The notes: generated by a model from the sequence alone, not told the origin. Numbered from the stretch's first letter, positions 42,565 to 51,093 are shown. The stretch: DNA of 53,132 bases from JBLIDK01 sp047632595 (GCA_047632595.1 JBLIDK010000010.1:1-53132), one strand, 5' to 3'. Translations and numbers: made by a program.

Positions 42565-44478
42565 TTATTTTTTTGAAAGTCGTTGAAACAATCTGCCACT
42601 TAGTTTTAAAGAATCTTGTTCTGTTACAATACCAACTAATTTATCCTTTTTAACAACAGGTAAACAGCCAATTGTGTTAGTATTCATTATGTTAATTGCA
42701 TCTATAATATCAGCATAAGGACTAATAGAAATTGGTTTAGTAATCATGATGTCTTTAACTAGAGTCTCTTTAATAGTTTCCTGCGAATGATTGTGTCGTA
42801 AGTGTCTCAAAAGTATTCTAGAAGTTACTAAACCTACTAATTTACCATTGTTATCTTCAACAGCGATGTATCGGATTTTCTCCCAATCCATCATGTCAAT
42901 AGCTAGTTCAATAATATCGTCTTTTCTTACTGTGAAAATATCCCTAGTCATAAATTCTTCAACAAGAATTGATGAAGGTTCCCAATATGGAATCTCAGAT
43001 TCTTCAATAGGTTTCCACTTATGAACGGGAAGTCCTTCTTTTTGGTTTTGAACACTAACTGCAGTTATACTCGCAACGGTTTCGTCTAACGTAGCTGTTT
43101 TGGATAGCGATTCAAATGAATTTAACATCCATGCACTACCAGTTAAACCAGATTTAGTACGGTCTTCAATGATTCCAAGGTATTTATCAATATCTTTCGA
43201 AGCTATATTTGCTTTTTTAAGGCCTTCACGAGCTACTGGAACTAATGACTTTAGAATTAAATCTTCAGCTTGGTATGTTTTACCATTAAGCCATTTGAAC
43301 TTACTATGAATTCCAGTTTGAGCTGCAATAAAAAAGTTGTTCTTAACATCATCAAAATTTAACACCTTTTTAGCTTCACCAAAAGCATCAGTAAATCCAT
43401 TCATCAATCCAAACCAAAGGGCACTATTAGCTACTTCATCTACAACAGTTGGTCCGGCGGGTAATACACGATTCTCGATACGTATATGAGGAATGTTATC
43501 TTTAATTCCATAACAAGGTCGGTTCCATCTATAAACGGTTGAATTGTGTACTGTAAGTGCTTTTAGAGACGGTGTAATCCCTTGTTCATATAATTCTAAG
43601 GAATTTTCAGAAAAGTCACTACCCAAAATAATTCTAAAACGTACAATGTCTTCTTTGTAAAGTTCAAGTATAGATTCTTCCACCCATTTATTGCCAAAAT
43701 TCACCCGTGGACTATGTTCACGTAAGTGTTGACTAGTTGTACGTGTGTCAACTGATTGTTGAAATAATGCAATTCGAGTTTCATGCCATAAACGCTTACC
43801 AAATAATAATGGTGAGTTTACGGCACAACTTAAAGTTGGACCCGCAATTGCTTGAGCTATATTATATTTTTCTGAAAATTCGTCTGGCTTAATTTGCATG
43901 TGAATTTGAAAACCAGTGTTACAAGCTTCAAGTAAGGCTGTTTCATGCTTTATATTTAACTCATCAACTCCATTTATTTTCAACTCATAATCTTCACCTC
44001 TTAAATCCCGTAAAGCGTTCATTAGAGCTTTGTAACGGGCTAAGGGAGTTAAGCTCTCATCATTTAGGTCGTATTTTCGAATAGTTGGCAGGATACCAGT
44101 ATAGATTAATTCTGAGTTATGTGACATTGCCGCTTGGCGCATTTTGCCAATCTTTTCCTGCACGACAGCTTCTAAGCGACTCAAACAATCTTTCTCAAAC
44201 ACTAAGGGGTCGAAATTTATCTCAATATTAAATTGAGCTAGTTCAGAAGTAAAGTCACTATCTCTTGCAGTTTCTAATACTGCAAGATTAACATTTGCTG
44301 GTTTCCAATTGTTGTGAATTAAGCACATTTCTTGTTCTGCACCAATACGAGTTGTTTCAATATCGAAAATGCCATCTTTCAGCATTTTATCTAATGCGCG
44401 AACATCAGTTAACAAATTCTGAGTATAGTGTTTCAGTTTTTTACCTCCTGATGCCTGTTTTACGTCTAAATCGCCCAT
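42565..44478 (-). CDS. Glutamate-cysteine ligase-like (GCS2) domain with C-terminal CBS pair
   Basis: 637-residue cytosolic protein. Residues about 10-500 resemble the GCS2/carboxylate-amine ligase family: TRIGAEQEMCLIHNNW, LARYKALMNALRDLRGEDYELKINGVDELN, LLEACNTGFQIHMQ, and HIRIENRVLPAGPTVVDE. Two CBS domains (about 515-570 and 580-635, MTRDIFTVRKDDIIELAIDM and DIMITKPISISPYADIIDAI) probably sense adenine nucleotides. It likely makes a gamma-glutamyl or similar amide bond; the acceptor is unknown. The aspartoacylase-like gene downstream may act on a related amide. Confidence 0.85.
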   Translation of the reverse strand: MGDLDVKQASGGKKLKHYTQNLLTDVRALDKMLKDGIFDIETTRIGAEQEMCLIHNNWKPANVNLAVLETARDSDFTSELAQFNIEINFDPLVFEKDCLSRLEAVVQEKIGKMRQAAMSHNSELIYTGILPTIRKYDLNDESLTPLARYKALMNALRDLRGEDYELKINGVDELNIKHETALLEACNTGFQIHMQIKPDEFSEKYNIAQAIAGPTLSCAVNSPLLFGKRLWHETRIALFQQSVDTRTTSQHLREHSPRVNFGNKWVEESILELYKEDIVRFRIILGSDFSENSLELYEQGITPSLKALTVHNSTVYRWNRPCYGIKDNIPHIRIENRVLPAGPTVVDEVANSALWFGLMNGFTDAFGEAKKVLNFDDVKNNFFIAAQTGIHSKFKWLNGKTYQAEDLILKSLVPVAREGLKKANIASKDIDKYLGIIEDRTKSGLTGSAWMLNSFESLSKTATLDETVASITAVSVQNQKEGLPVHKWKPIEESEIPYWEPSSILVEEFMTRDIFTVRKDDIIELAIDMMDWEKIRYIAVEDNNGKLVGLVTSRILLRHLRHNHSQETIKETLVKDIMITKPISISPYADIIDAINIMNTNTIGCLPVVKKDKLVGIVTEQDSLKLSGRLFQRLSKK

Positions 44479-44634
44479 AATATTTGAATTATTTAATATT
44501 TTGCAATATAGTTATAGTAGCTTATTATACCTATTGCCAACTAGTAGATAAAAAAACTTCATTTTTTTACATTATTATGAAACTTTATACAATAGTAACC
44601 GTATAGACGTGTATAAGCTGTTAAAGATTATACT

Positions 44635-44964
44635 ATGTTACAAAAAACTAGAACTATTACCCCTTTTGAACTCAAAAGACAATTGGATAATAATAATGAT
44701 TTTTTGATTATTGATGTTCGCGAAAAAATGGAATACGAAATCTGCAATATTGGCGGAGCTTTGATTCCTTTAAATCTAATTCCTACTTGTACTGAGTTAA
44801 TTCCAAAAGATAGACCAGTAGTATTTGTATGTCATCATGGCGTGCGAAGTGAAATGGCTGTTAAGCATCTTCAAGAAAATTTCGCTTACGAAAATCTATA
44901 TAATTTAGAAGGCGGAATTGATGAATGGGCTAATGTAATTGATACTAAATTAGCTACTTACTAA
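44635..44964 (+). CDS. Single-domain rhodanese-like protein
   Basis: 109-residue rhodanese (sulfurtransferase) domain: DFLIIDVREKMEYEICNIGGALIPL, and the active-site loop VCHHGVRSEMAV with catalytic Cys (CxxGxRS), ending in YNLEGGIDEW. Transfers sulfane sulfur; physiological donor and acceptor unknown. Single gene; its TAA overlaps the TAG of DUF3570 on the other strand (44961-44964). Confidence 0.9.
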   Translation: MLQKTRTITPFELKRQLDNNNDFLIIDVREKMEYEICNIGGALIPLNLIPTCTELIPKDRPVVFVCHHGVRSEMAVKHLQENFAYENLYNLEGGIDEWANVIDTKLATY

Positions 44965-46112
44965 TAATTAAAACTTAATCCTATTGAGCCATAATTGGCT
45001 GTTAACCCATCAGATCTAACGTAATTGTAAAACCCTAATTCTATCTTTTCAAGATAGAATGTACGCTTATTGGCCTTTCTTAAATTTAAGAAAGGTTTCA
45101 ATTTAAGACTTCCACCAATTCGAACACTTTGAAAAGTACTTAAGTCATAATCGCTGGTGTAAAACTCATCGCTAAATTGATGTTTTTTATATTCTGCGAA
45201 ATATGAACTACCCAATTGTGTGTAAAATCTGTACGAAGGTGAAGCGGTAATTGATTTCGTAATTTTAATTGCTAACTCTCCATTAAATGTTTGTGATATG
45301 ACGCCATAGGTGTCTGTATAGTATCTATAATATGATTTAGCAATAACTTTTTGCAATACATAATAGTTGACAAAAAGCCCAATTGGAAGTCTAATTCTGC
45401 TATTTGGGAGGTGTTCCACCATGGGTAAAAACCTATTTTCAAAATATACTCGATGAAAAGGGGTACTCAAAAGACCTTTTTGCAATTCCATTTCAGCTTT
45501 AATTTGAAAATTTAACCTTGGTGTTGCCAATTGAGAAATTGAAGCGGATAAATTAAAGGTATTTCGTTTATCAGTAGTTAAATTTTGATTCACAGTACTC
45601 AAACGTAATTCGCTTGGTAGTATAACCACCCACTTGTCAAAATAAATTGAACTGTTAAAATCAAGTGTAGTTAGATCTTTATTAAAGCTTTTTGAAATAC
45701 CGAAAGTTGCACCTCTACTGAAGTAATCTGATTCAACACTGGCACTGAGTCCATAAGATATACTTTGATTTTTTTCAAAATTGTTTCTAATACTACCAAC
45801 AGCTATATAGGCGCGACCATCTTTCTTAGATGCAGAGGAAACTACAGCGTCTATTTTATCCGTTGATGCTGAAGTATATTGATTATAACCAAAGGTGTAA
45901 TTCATTGCTCTGCTACTGTCTTTAGGAACAAATAATAACAATTTAGCACTGTTGTCGTTTAACTCCTCGGTGCCAATACCACCTGTAACCGCACTGTGAT
46001 TACCATCTTGCTCATAGTAATTGTAAAGAAAATCTGCTTCAACATTTTGAGGGTTTTGTCCAAAAATTGCAAAAGAGATAAACAACATTGTTATAATTAA
46101 TTGCAACCGCAT
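44961..46112 (-). CDS. DUF3570 outer-membrane beta-barrel protein
   Basis: 383 residues. Signal peptide about 1-18 (LIITMLFISFAIFGQ), then the DUF3570 pattern: DFLYNYYEQDGNHSAVTGGIGTEELNDNS, repeated amphipathic strands with aromatic girdles (YYRYYTDTYGVIS, SITASPSYRFYTQLGSSYF), and a C-terminal GSIGLSFNY that ends in an aromatic residue, as outer-membrane barrels do. Function unknown. The start overlaps the DUF4266 stop by 16 nt. DUF3570 genes usually travel with DUF4266, thioredoxin-like and apbE genes; here the latter two are absent from the unit. Confidence 0.9.
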   Translation of the reverse strand: MRLQLIITMLFISFAIFGQNPQNVEADFLYNYYEQDGNHSAVTGGIGTEELNDNSAKLLLFVPKDSSRAMNYTFGYNQYTSASTDKIDAVVSSASKKDGRAYIAVGSIRNNFEKNQSISYGLSASVESDYFSRGATFGISKSFNKDLTTLDFNSSIYFDKWVVILPSELRLSTVNQNLTTDKRNTFNLSASISQLATPRLNFQIKAEMELQKGLLSTPFHRVYFENRFLPMVEHLPNSRIRLPIGLFVNYYVLQKVIAKSYYRYYTDTYGVISQTFNGELAIKITKSITASPSYRFYTQLGSSYFAEYKKHQFSDEFYTSDYDLSTFQSVRIGGSLKLKPFLNLRKANKRTFYLEKIELGFYNYVRSDGLTANYGSIGLSFNY

Positions 46113-46309
46113 CCACCTCCTTTTTTTGAACCACCAGCACCAGAAGATCCTTCTCTGTATCCAAGGAATTCAGAAGAATGTGTGCCTCGTTTTGTTTCAC
46201 CAAATTGCATTTCTTCATCTTCTAGTAAATTACGATTAGTATGAGAAATACTAGCGCAACTGCTCATTACAAACAAAAATAAAAGGAATATGAACAGTGG
46301 TTTTTTCAC
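46097..46309 (-). CDS. DUF4266 small lipoprotein
   Basis: 70-residue lipoprotein. Signal FIFLLFLFVMSSCASIS (lipid Cys near 18), LLEDEEMQFGE, and a Gly-rich C-terminus ending KKGGGCGCN, typical of DUF4266. The C-terminal Cys pair may bind metal or form a disulphide. It begins with GTG, whose GTGA overlaps the preceding stop by 4 nt, and overlaps the DUF3570 start by 16 nt, so all three genes are translationally coupled. Function unknown. Confidence 0.88.
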   Translation of the reverse strand: MKKPLFIFLLFLFVMSSCASISHTNRNLLEDEEMQFGETKRGTHSSEFLGYREGSSGAGGSKKGGGCGCN

Positions 46310-47022
46310 TTTCCTAGAATTAAAAACAATCCAAAATTCACTCCAACACCATAAATTGAGTGATGTGCACCAGTATTTCCAGTGTTTATTGTTTGAATGT
46401 TGTAGTTGTAAATCATTGGTTCCAATTGCAATACGTATGAGTTTTTAAAAAATTCAATAGGAGTGGAGATTGTATAATTGAGTTTTCTCCCAAAATTTTC
46501 TTTAGCTGGATGAATGGTATTTATTTTAAAAGAACCAATTTCACCTTGTAGAGAGAGTTTGTAATTCTTTTTATTGAAAAAAGGATATCCAACACCCAGA
46601 TTTAGATAACCTATATAAAGCAGCTTATCTTTTTCTCTAATTCTGAAAACGTTTGAATTGTATTCACTGTGGTCAAATGCATAAATCACATCATCATATA
46701 AAATATGTACACCACCTTTAACGTGAATTTGTATTTTTTTTAAAGAACTTTTAAAAATTATCCCATGATTTGTTCCCAGGTGAACATGAGATCTGTCATA
46801 ACCTTTAGCTTGCCCATTTTCAAGTCCATTGTTGTAAATCCACCAACCAATATCTGCGCTACTCGTGACTCCAAAGAAATGCGTAACTTTTTGTCCTAGT
46901 ACAGTGGTACTTAACAAAAGTGAAAAAAGTAATGTTAATAGATTCTTCAAATTAATGAAATGTGTTCTTATTTTAGATAAAATTATTACACCCTTGGGCT
47001 CAACAGCAAACCAAAGGTGCAT
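46306..47022 (-). CDS. Exported protein of the DUF4266/DUF3570 unit, probable outer-membrane protein
   Basis: 238 residues from the ATG at 47022, but the signal peptide (KNLLTLLFSLLLSTTVLGQ) begins at residue 26. The true start may therefore be the TTG at 46950 (214 residues). The mature part is beta-rich with alternating hydrophobics (KLLYIGYLNLGVGYPFF, KLSLQGEIGSF, VLQLEPMIYNYNIQ, GVGVNFGLFLILGK), suggesting a small outer-membrane barrel. No family recognised. First gene of the coupled trio and divergent from msrB. Confidence 0.7.
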   Translation of the reverse strand: MHLWFAVEPKGVIILSKIRTHFINLKNLLTLLFSLLLSTTVLGQKVTHFFGVTSSADIGWWIYNNGLENGQAKGYDRSHVHLGTNHGIIFKSSLKKIQIHVKGGVHILYDDVIYAFDHSEYNSNVFRIREKDKLLYIGYLNLGVGYPFFNKKNYKLSLQGEIGSFKINTIHPAKENFGRKLNYTISTPIEFFKNSYVLQLEPMIYNYNIQTINTGNTGAHHSIYGVGVNFGLFLILGK

Positions 47023-47056
47023 GATTTTCGTTAGTAATCATAGAAAGTATAAATCT

Positions 47057-47602
47057 ATGTATAAATTAATTGTAGGAATTATTTTGGCTTCATTCACATC
47101 ATGTGGACAAGCACAAAAAAGTAAACCAATAGGATCTGAAAACCAAAAATTTGAAATAACCATGAGCGTTGACAACTGGAAAGATAAATTAAGTCCTGAA
47201 CAGTACGAAATTTTGAGAAACAAGGGTACTGAAAGAGCTTTTACTGGCGAATACTGGGACAATAAGAAGAAAGGAACTTATTTTTCTGCTGCAACAGGTC
47301 AACCACTATTTAGTAGTGATGATAAATTTGAGTCGGGATCAGGTTGGCCAAGTTTTACTAAACCAGTTTCTGAAAAAGCGGTTAAAGAGGATGTAGATAC
47401 AAGTTTCGGTATGAAACGGGTTGAGGTTATGGATGGCAGTAGTGGTAGTCATCTAGGACATGTTTTTGAGGATGGTCCTAAGCCAACTGGTTTACGTTAT
47501 TGTGTTAATTCGGCAAGTTTAATATTTGTTGAAGAAGGACAGGAGCTACCAAAAATTGTATTTGATTACTTGGAAAAACATCCAGAAGAAAAGGTTAAAT
47601 AA
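47057..47602 (+). CDS. msrB: Lipoprotein peptide-methionine (R)-S-oxide reductase, single-Cys form
   Basis: 181 residues from ATG 47057; an upstream in-frame ATG at 46865 would run through the divergent gene's start and lose the lipobox. Signal YKLIVGIILASFTSC places it as a lipoprotein (Cys16). MsrB core: LSPEQYEILRNKGTERAFTG, SGSGWPSF, HLGHVFEDGPKPTGLRYCVNSASL with catalytic Cys in RYCVNSA. The four zinc Cys (normally CxxC twice) are replaced (YFSAATG; DGSSGSHLG), and the SGCGWPSF Cys is Ser. It repairs methionine-R-sulfoxide in envelope proteins; the reductant is not evident. Confidence 0.93.
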   Translation: MYKLIVGIILASFTSCGQAQKSKPIGSENQKFEITMSVDNWKDKLSPEQYEILRNKGTERAFTGEYWDNKKKGTYFSAATGQPLFSSDDKFESGSGWPSFTKPVSEKAVKEDVDTSFGMKRVEVMDGSSGSHLGHVFEDGPKPTGLRYCVNSASLIFVEEGQELPKIVFDYLEKHPEEKVK

Positions 47603-47677
47603 TAGCAATTGCTTAACTTGAAAAAGTTGACGGTAAATATTTTACATATAATGCTTGAATTTGTATTCAAATTATAA

Positions 47678-47923
47678 AGATTTTCTGTTTTAACCTTATT
47701 TTTCTTTTTAACTAGTTATTCTCAAACCGTCATACTTGATGAAAATTTGTCAGCAAACGAATTAAGGAAGGTGAAGATTACTAACTATACCGGTCAAACA
47801 GTTTTAAATACTGAGATTAGTACAAATAGACTAAACTTGCCAGCTAATTTGAAATCGGGAATGTATTTTATAGAACTATATAAGGATAATGCGATTTTAA
47901 GAGCTTCATTTATTATAGAGTAG
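47678..47923 (+). pseudogene. Start-less small exported protein with T9SS-type tail
   Basis: An open frame of 81 residues with no ATG, GTG or TTG at its head. It reads a signal-peptide core (SVLTLFFFLTSYSQ) followed by a short stretch and a sorting-domain end: KVKITNYTGQTVLNTEIST ... LKSGMYFIELYKDNAILRASFIIE. Just upstream, in another frame, KIFCF could be the original first residues, so about one base seems to be missing. Likely a decayed gene, about 75 bp after msrB. It covers most of the 427-bp gap 47603-48029. Confidence 0.6.
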
Positions 47924-47986
47924 AATTTTAAAAGAACAACTCTAAAAGCAATTTATATACTGTTTTAACAAAATGAAAATAGTAAG

Positions 47987-48021
47987 AATAGCGAAAGGAA
48001 CCTGTGGTTTCTTTCGCTATT
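47987..48021. terminator. Strong hairpin, probable bidirectional terminator
   Basis: AATAGCGAAAGGAACC (47987-48002) pairs with GGTTTCTTTCGCTATT (48006-48021) with one mismatch and a 3-nt loop, a 16-bp stem. It lies between the plus-strand T9SS remnant and the minus-strand MazG-like gene (stop at 48030), both of which point at it. T-runs beside it are short. Confidence 0.65.
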
Positions 48022-48029
48022 TAATTAGT

Positions 48030-48362
48030 CTAAATACTTTTTCTAACGATTCCTTGATTGCTTTCAACTGGATACTTCAGCCCATTCAACTTAATCTTAC
48101 TCAAAACAATTTGTTTTACATCTAAATCATAATTTTCTGCAAGTAAAAAAGCATAGGCGAAAACATCTGCTAGTTCTTCTTTGATTTTTTCAACCTTTAC
48201 TTCCTTGTAGTCTTTCCAAAGAAAAGCCTCTAATAATTCAGCAGCCTCAATACTAAGCGCTAATGCTAAATCTTTTGGGTTATGAAATTTACTCCATTGA
48301 CGCTGATCTCTAAATTCAACTAGGGATTTTGTAATTTCTTCGGTATCTGTCATCTTGTTCAT
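48030..48362 (-). CDS. MazG-like nucleotide pyrophosphohydrolase
   Basis: 110 residues from ATG 48362 (or 48353). All-alpha NTP-PPase of the MazG/dCTPase type: FRDQRQWSKFHNPKDLALALSIEAAELLEAFLW with the metal-binding EAAELLE (ExxE), then EELADVFAYAFLLAENYDLD with ExxD. It hydrolyses non-canonical or excess (d)NTPs to NMP and PPi, cleaning the nucleotide pool. The longer TTG-initiated reading (48401) runs into the divergent gene's promoter and is not favoured. Confidence 0.9.
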   Translation of the reverse strand: MNKMTDTEEITKSLVEFRDQRQWSKFHNPKDLALALSIEAAELLEAFLWKDYKEVKVEKIKEELADVFAYAFLLAENYDLDVKQIVLSKIKLNGLKYPVESNQGIVRKSI

Positions 48363-48380
48363 TTTTAATAAGACTAAAGA

Positions 48381-48388
48381 TATATTTG
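48381..48388 (+). promoter_or_regulatory. -7 promoter element for the CCPF-motif gene
   Basis: TATATTTG fits TAnnTTTG. The predicted start near 48393 gives a leader of about 23 nt before ATG 48416. A TTG at 48355-48357 is four bases farther away than the usual 19-bp spacing. Confidence 0.4.
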
Positions 48389-48415
48389 TATTCCATCTCA
48401 AACAAATATTATATA

Positions 48416-48811
48416 ATGAAATATTTAGTTACTCTTTCGCTTCTTCTTTGTTTTTCAATATTATGTTCAGCTCAAACCTTTAAAAACAATTCAAAAGTTA
48501 AAAAGACTATTGCTAACGAGTTAGTTTGTAAGCTGGAAGGGAAGGAATTGCAGGATCGAAAAGAAGCTTTACAAAAAGATATTTTTTCAACCATTAATCG
48601 CACCGAAGAAAACGAATTAGGCTATACTTTTTACTTTACTTATAATGAAGAATTTGTAATAAAATTGATGGACTATGTTCTTGCAGAAAACAATTGTTGC
48701 CCATTTTTTAATTTCAATATTAGCCTTCATTCTGACGATGACGTGGCTTTAAATATTTCGGGAACAGAAGAGATGAAAAGTTTTATAAAAGAAATGTTGA
48801 TTGAAAAATAA
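48416..48811 (+). CDS. Exported CCPF-motif protein, function unknown
   Basis: 131 residues from ATG 48416. Signal peptide about 1-20 (YLVTLSLLLCFSILCSAQ). The mature domain contains RKEALQKDIFSTINRTEENELGYTFYF, DYVLAENNCCPFFNFNISL and a final GTEEMKSFIKEML. This order (R-x-x-L, G-Y-x-F-x-F, E-x-x-CCPF, G-x-E-x-x-K-x-F) resembles small bacterial proteins that are usually annotated as hypothetical and are cytosolic; here an export signal is added. The Cys pair may bind metal or form a disulphide. Confidence 0.75.
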   Translation: MKYLVTLSLLLCFSILCSAQTFKNNSKVKKTIANELVCKLEGKELQDRKEALQKDIFSTINRTEENELGYTFYFTYNEEFVIKLMDYVLAENNCCPFFNFNISLHSDDDVALNISGTEEMKSFIKEMLIEK

Positions 48812-48814
48812 TTA

Positions 48815-49270
48815 TCATTTAATTTTTTCAATTTCTTGTAGTATTCGAGCTTTTGTTTGAGCGAAATAGCTATCCCAGTTATGAATAGATTTAATAATTA
48901 AATAATTTTCACTTTGTTTCAACGCTGAAAGTTTTGAAACAAGTTCTTCGCGTTTGGCAATTGCTTTGTTGAGTTCAATATAATCTAAATCTACAAGGTC
49001 ATTTATACTTCTTCCAGCAACCAACTCTAAACCTATTTCATTAACCTCTTTACAATGTTGTTGGTATTTAGCCTCTTTTTGACTTGCTTCTAAATACTTT
49101 GTTGTGCCGTTTTGGTATTTTTTGGTAATAGTGGCTAGTAATTTTTGAATAGTAGAACCTAATTCAACTGTGTGTCGATAATTGAATTCAGAAATATCAT
49201 TTTCTATAGTAGAAAACTCTTCATTAACAAGAGCCAATTTGTTAAGTTCTTCTTGAATTTTTTGATCCAT
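48815..49270 (-). CDS. Small coiled-coil protein, function unknown
   Basis: 151-residue soluble, Glu/Lys/Leu-rich protein, almost entirely helical, with heptad-like patterns (EELNKLALVNEEFSTIENDI, AIAKREELVSKLSALKQSEN). No signal peptide or catalytic motif. Its ATG is 2 bp downstream of the stop of the lipoprotein gene on the same strand, so the two are probably cotranscribed. Function unknown. Confidence 0.7.
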   Translation of the reverse strand: MDQKIQEELNKLALVNEEFSTIENDISEFNYRHTVELGSTIQKLLATITKKYQNGTTKYLEASQKEAKYQQHCKEVNEIGLELVAGRSINDLVDLDYIELNKAIAKREELVSKLSALKQSENYLIIKSIHNWDSYFAQTKARILQEIEKIK

Positions 49271-49272
49271 AT

Positions 49273-49917
49273 TTATTCAAAAACTTGTGAATCTAACAAT
49301 CCTTGTAAAAAATTCTTTGTAGCTGCATCTGCTCTTGTTGGTATTGCAACAGTTGATTCAGCAATAGGAATTTCTCCTGTAATTGTGCCGATTTCATAAA
49401 GAACAAAAGGACTAATCGTTGCATCAATATCAAAACCATCAACGGTTTGCTGAAAAATATACAAGCATGGTAATTTATGAGTTCTTAAATTCATCGTTCC
49501 ATCTGCTTTAATTTGTTTAGAGGCACCTTTTGGTAAATCAAATCCATCTGCAAGTAATTCTAATGGGTTAGAGGCAATAGTGTCTAAAACAATTTTCATT
49601 CTCATCCCATCAAATTTCGCATCGTCGCTTGTTTCTGAGTTGTTATCTGCATTTAAATAACTTTCAATAGTTACTTCATAGTTTGCAGGATTTGCATATG
49701 TAGCACTATCTTTTCTAATTAAACTATCAAACGGCTCGCCATTTAAAGCGCCTTCAGGGAAAGTGAAAGTGATTTGGGTTGAGTCGTATGTAAATATTGC
49801 TTCTTTAAGCTTAGAGAGCTTCTGTGCATCTGAAATGGCATCAGCTGTGTTATCGCAAGACTGAAATACTAAAAGTGAGAATAGAAATACGCTAATTGAA
49901 AATAGTATGGTCTTCAT
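49273..49917 (-). CDS. Lipoprotein, function unknown
   Basis: 214-residue lipoprotein: signal ILFSISVFLFSLLVFQSC (lipid Cys near 20), then a mostly beta mature domain with an Asp/Asn-rich stretch NADNNSETSDDAKFDGM near residues 92-108. No recognised motif. First gene of a two-gene unit with the coiled-coil protein. Confidence 0.75.
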   Translation of the reverse strand: MKTILFSISVFLFSLLVFQSCDNTADAISDAQKLSKLKEAIFTYDSTQITFTFPEGALNGEPFDSLIRKDSATYANPANYEVTIESYLNADNNSETSDDAKFDGMRMKIVLDTIASNPLELLADGFDLPKGASKQIKADGTMNLRTHKLPCLYIFQQTVDGFDIDATISPFVLYEIGTITGEIPIAESTVAIPTRADAATKNFLQGLLDSQVFE

Positions 49918-49973
49918 AAGAATTTTATTTTCCTTAAAGTTAACGTCTTAATCGAATAAAACAATTGAAATTG

Positions 49974-51068
49974 TTAATCTTTTAAGATTACTCCACCACC
50001 AATAAGGTCCTCACCTTCATAAAAGACAGCACTTTGTCCTGGTGCAATGGCTTTAACACTGTGGTGGAAGGTTACATGTAGGTTATTGTCTTTTTGGCGA
50101 ATCGTACTCATAGTACCAGCATCTTTGTATCGAATCTTCGTAACAGCCTCCATTTCTTGAGGAATTGTTGCGTATTTCACCAAATTAATGCCTTGAACTC
50201 GCATTTGAGTTTTGCTAAGTTCGTCTTCCTTACCTAAAACTACTTTGTTGCTATCAGGTTGGATATCTAAAACATACATAGGCTCTCCAAATGCTAATTC
50301 CAATCCTTTACGTTGTCCTATTGTATAAAAAGGGTAGCCGTGATGTTTCCCTACAACTTCTCCATTTGATAAAACAAACTCACCTCCTTCAACTTTTTGC
50401 TCTAAGCCTGGAACATTTTGCTTAAGGAAATCACGGTAATTATTTTCAGGTACGAAACAGATCTCGTAGCTCTCGCTTTTTTTGGCTAAGGCTTCATAAC
50501 CTAGGTCTAATGCCATTTGCTTTATTTCCGACTTGTGAAAATCGCCCATAGGCAAAAAAGTACGTTTTAAATTCTCTTGTGCAACGCCCCAAAGCACATA
50601 ACTCTGGTCTTTATTGGCATCTTTTCCTTTAGAAACCACAAAACGACCGTTTTCATGCTCCCTAACTTTAGCATAATGTCCGGTTGCGATAAACTCACAA
50701 TCTAACATGTTAGCACGTTTTAAAAGCGCTGCCCACTTAATGTGTGTGTTGCAGAGTACGCAAGGGTTTGGAGTTCTTCCAGCAAGGTATTCGTTTACAA
50801 AATCGTCAATTACGAAATTCCCGAATTCCTCTCTAATATCTAAAATATAATGTGGAAAGCCGTAATCTACAGCCATTTGACGCGCATCGTTTATCGAATC
50901 TAAACTACAACAGCCCGTTTCTTTTGAAGTCATAGCAGAAGAACCATAATCCCATGTTTTCATGGTTATTCCAATCACCTCATAGCCCTGGTCGTGCAAC
51001 ATTGCTGCTGTTACCGAACTATCCACTCCACCACTCATGGCTACTAAAACTCTTCCTTTTTTACTCAT
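49974..51068 (-). CDS. mnmA: tRNA-specific 2-thiouridylase MnmA
   Basis: 364 residues from ATG 51068 (MSKKGRVLVAMSGGVDSS); a longer reading to 51236 adds a non-family leader and lies upstream of a -7 promoter element at 51086-51093. PP-loop SGGVDSS (residues about 11-17) activates U34 of tRNA-Lys/Glu/Gln. Catalytic Cys in NPCVLCNTHIKW and the sulfur-carrying Cys in SYEICFVPE are both present. C-terminal barrel with HHGYPFYTIGQRKGL and the last AIAPGQSAVFYEGEDLIGGGVI. Normal length. Confidence 0.96.
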   Translation of the reverse strand: MSKKGRVLVAMSGGVDSSVTAAMLHDQGYEVIGITMKTWDYGSSAMTSKETGCCSLDSINDARQMAVDYGFPHYILDIREEFGNFVIDDFVNEYLAGRTPNPCVLCNTHIKWAALLKRANMLDCEFIATGHYAKVREHENGRFVVSKGKDANKDQSYVLWGVAQENLKRTFLPMGDFHKSEIKQMALDLGYEALAKKSESYEICFVPENNYRDFLKQNVPGLEQKVEGGEFVLSNGEVVGKHHGYPFYTIGQRKGLELAFGEPMYVLDIQPDSNKVVLGKEDELSKTQMRVQGINLVKYATIPQEMEAVTKIRYKDAGTMSTIRQKDNNLHVTFHHSVKAIAPGQSAVFYEGEDLIGGGVILKD

Positions 51069-51085
51069 TGTACTCGTAATTGCTA

Positions 51086-51093
51086 CAAAGATA
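51086..51093 (-). promoter_or_regulatory. mnmA -7 promoter element
   Basis: Minus-strand TATCTTTG fits TAnnTTTG. A start near 51081 would leave a 13-nt leader to ATG 51068, which supports that start codon. No -33 TTG is seen. Confidence 0.4.

Noticed and set aside
46865..47056. N-terminal extension of MsrB from an upstream ATG
   Set aside because: It would bury the lipoprotein signal and run through the start region of the divergent gene; the ATG at 47057 gives a perfect lipobox.
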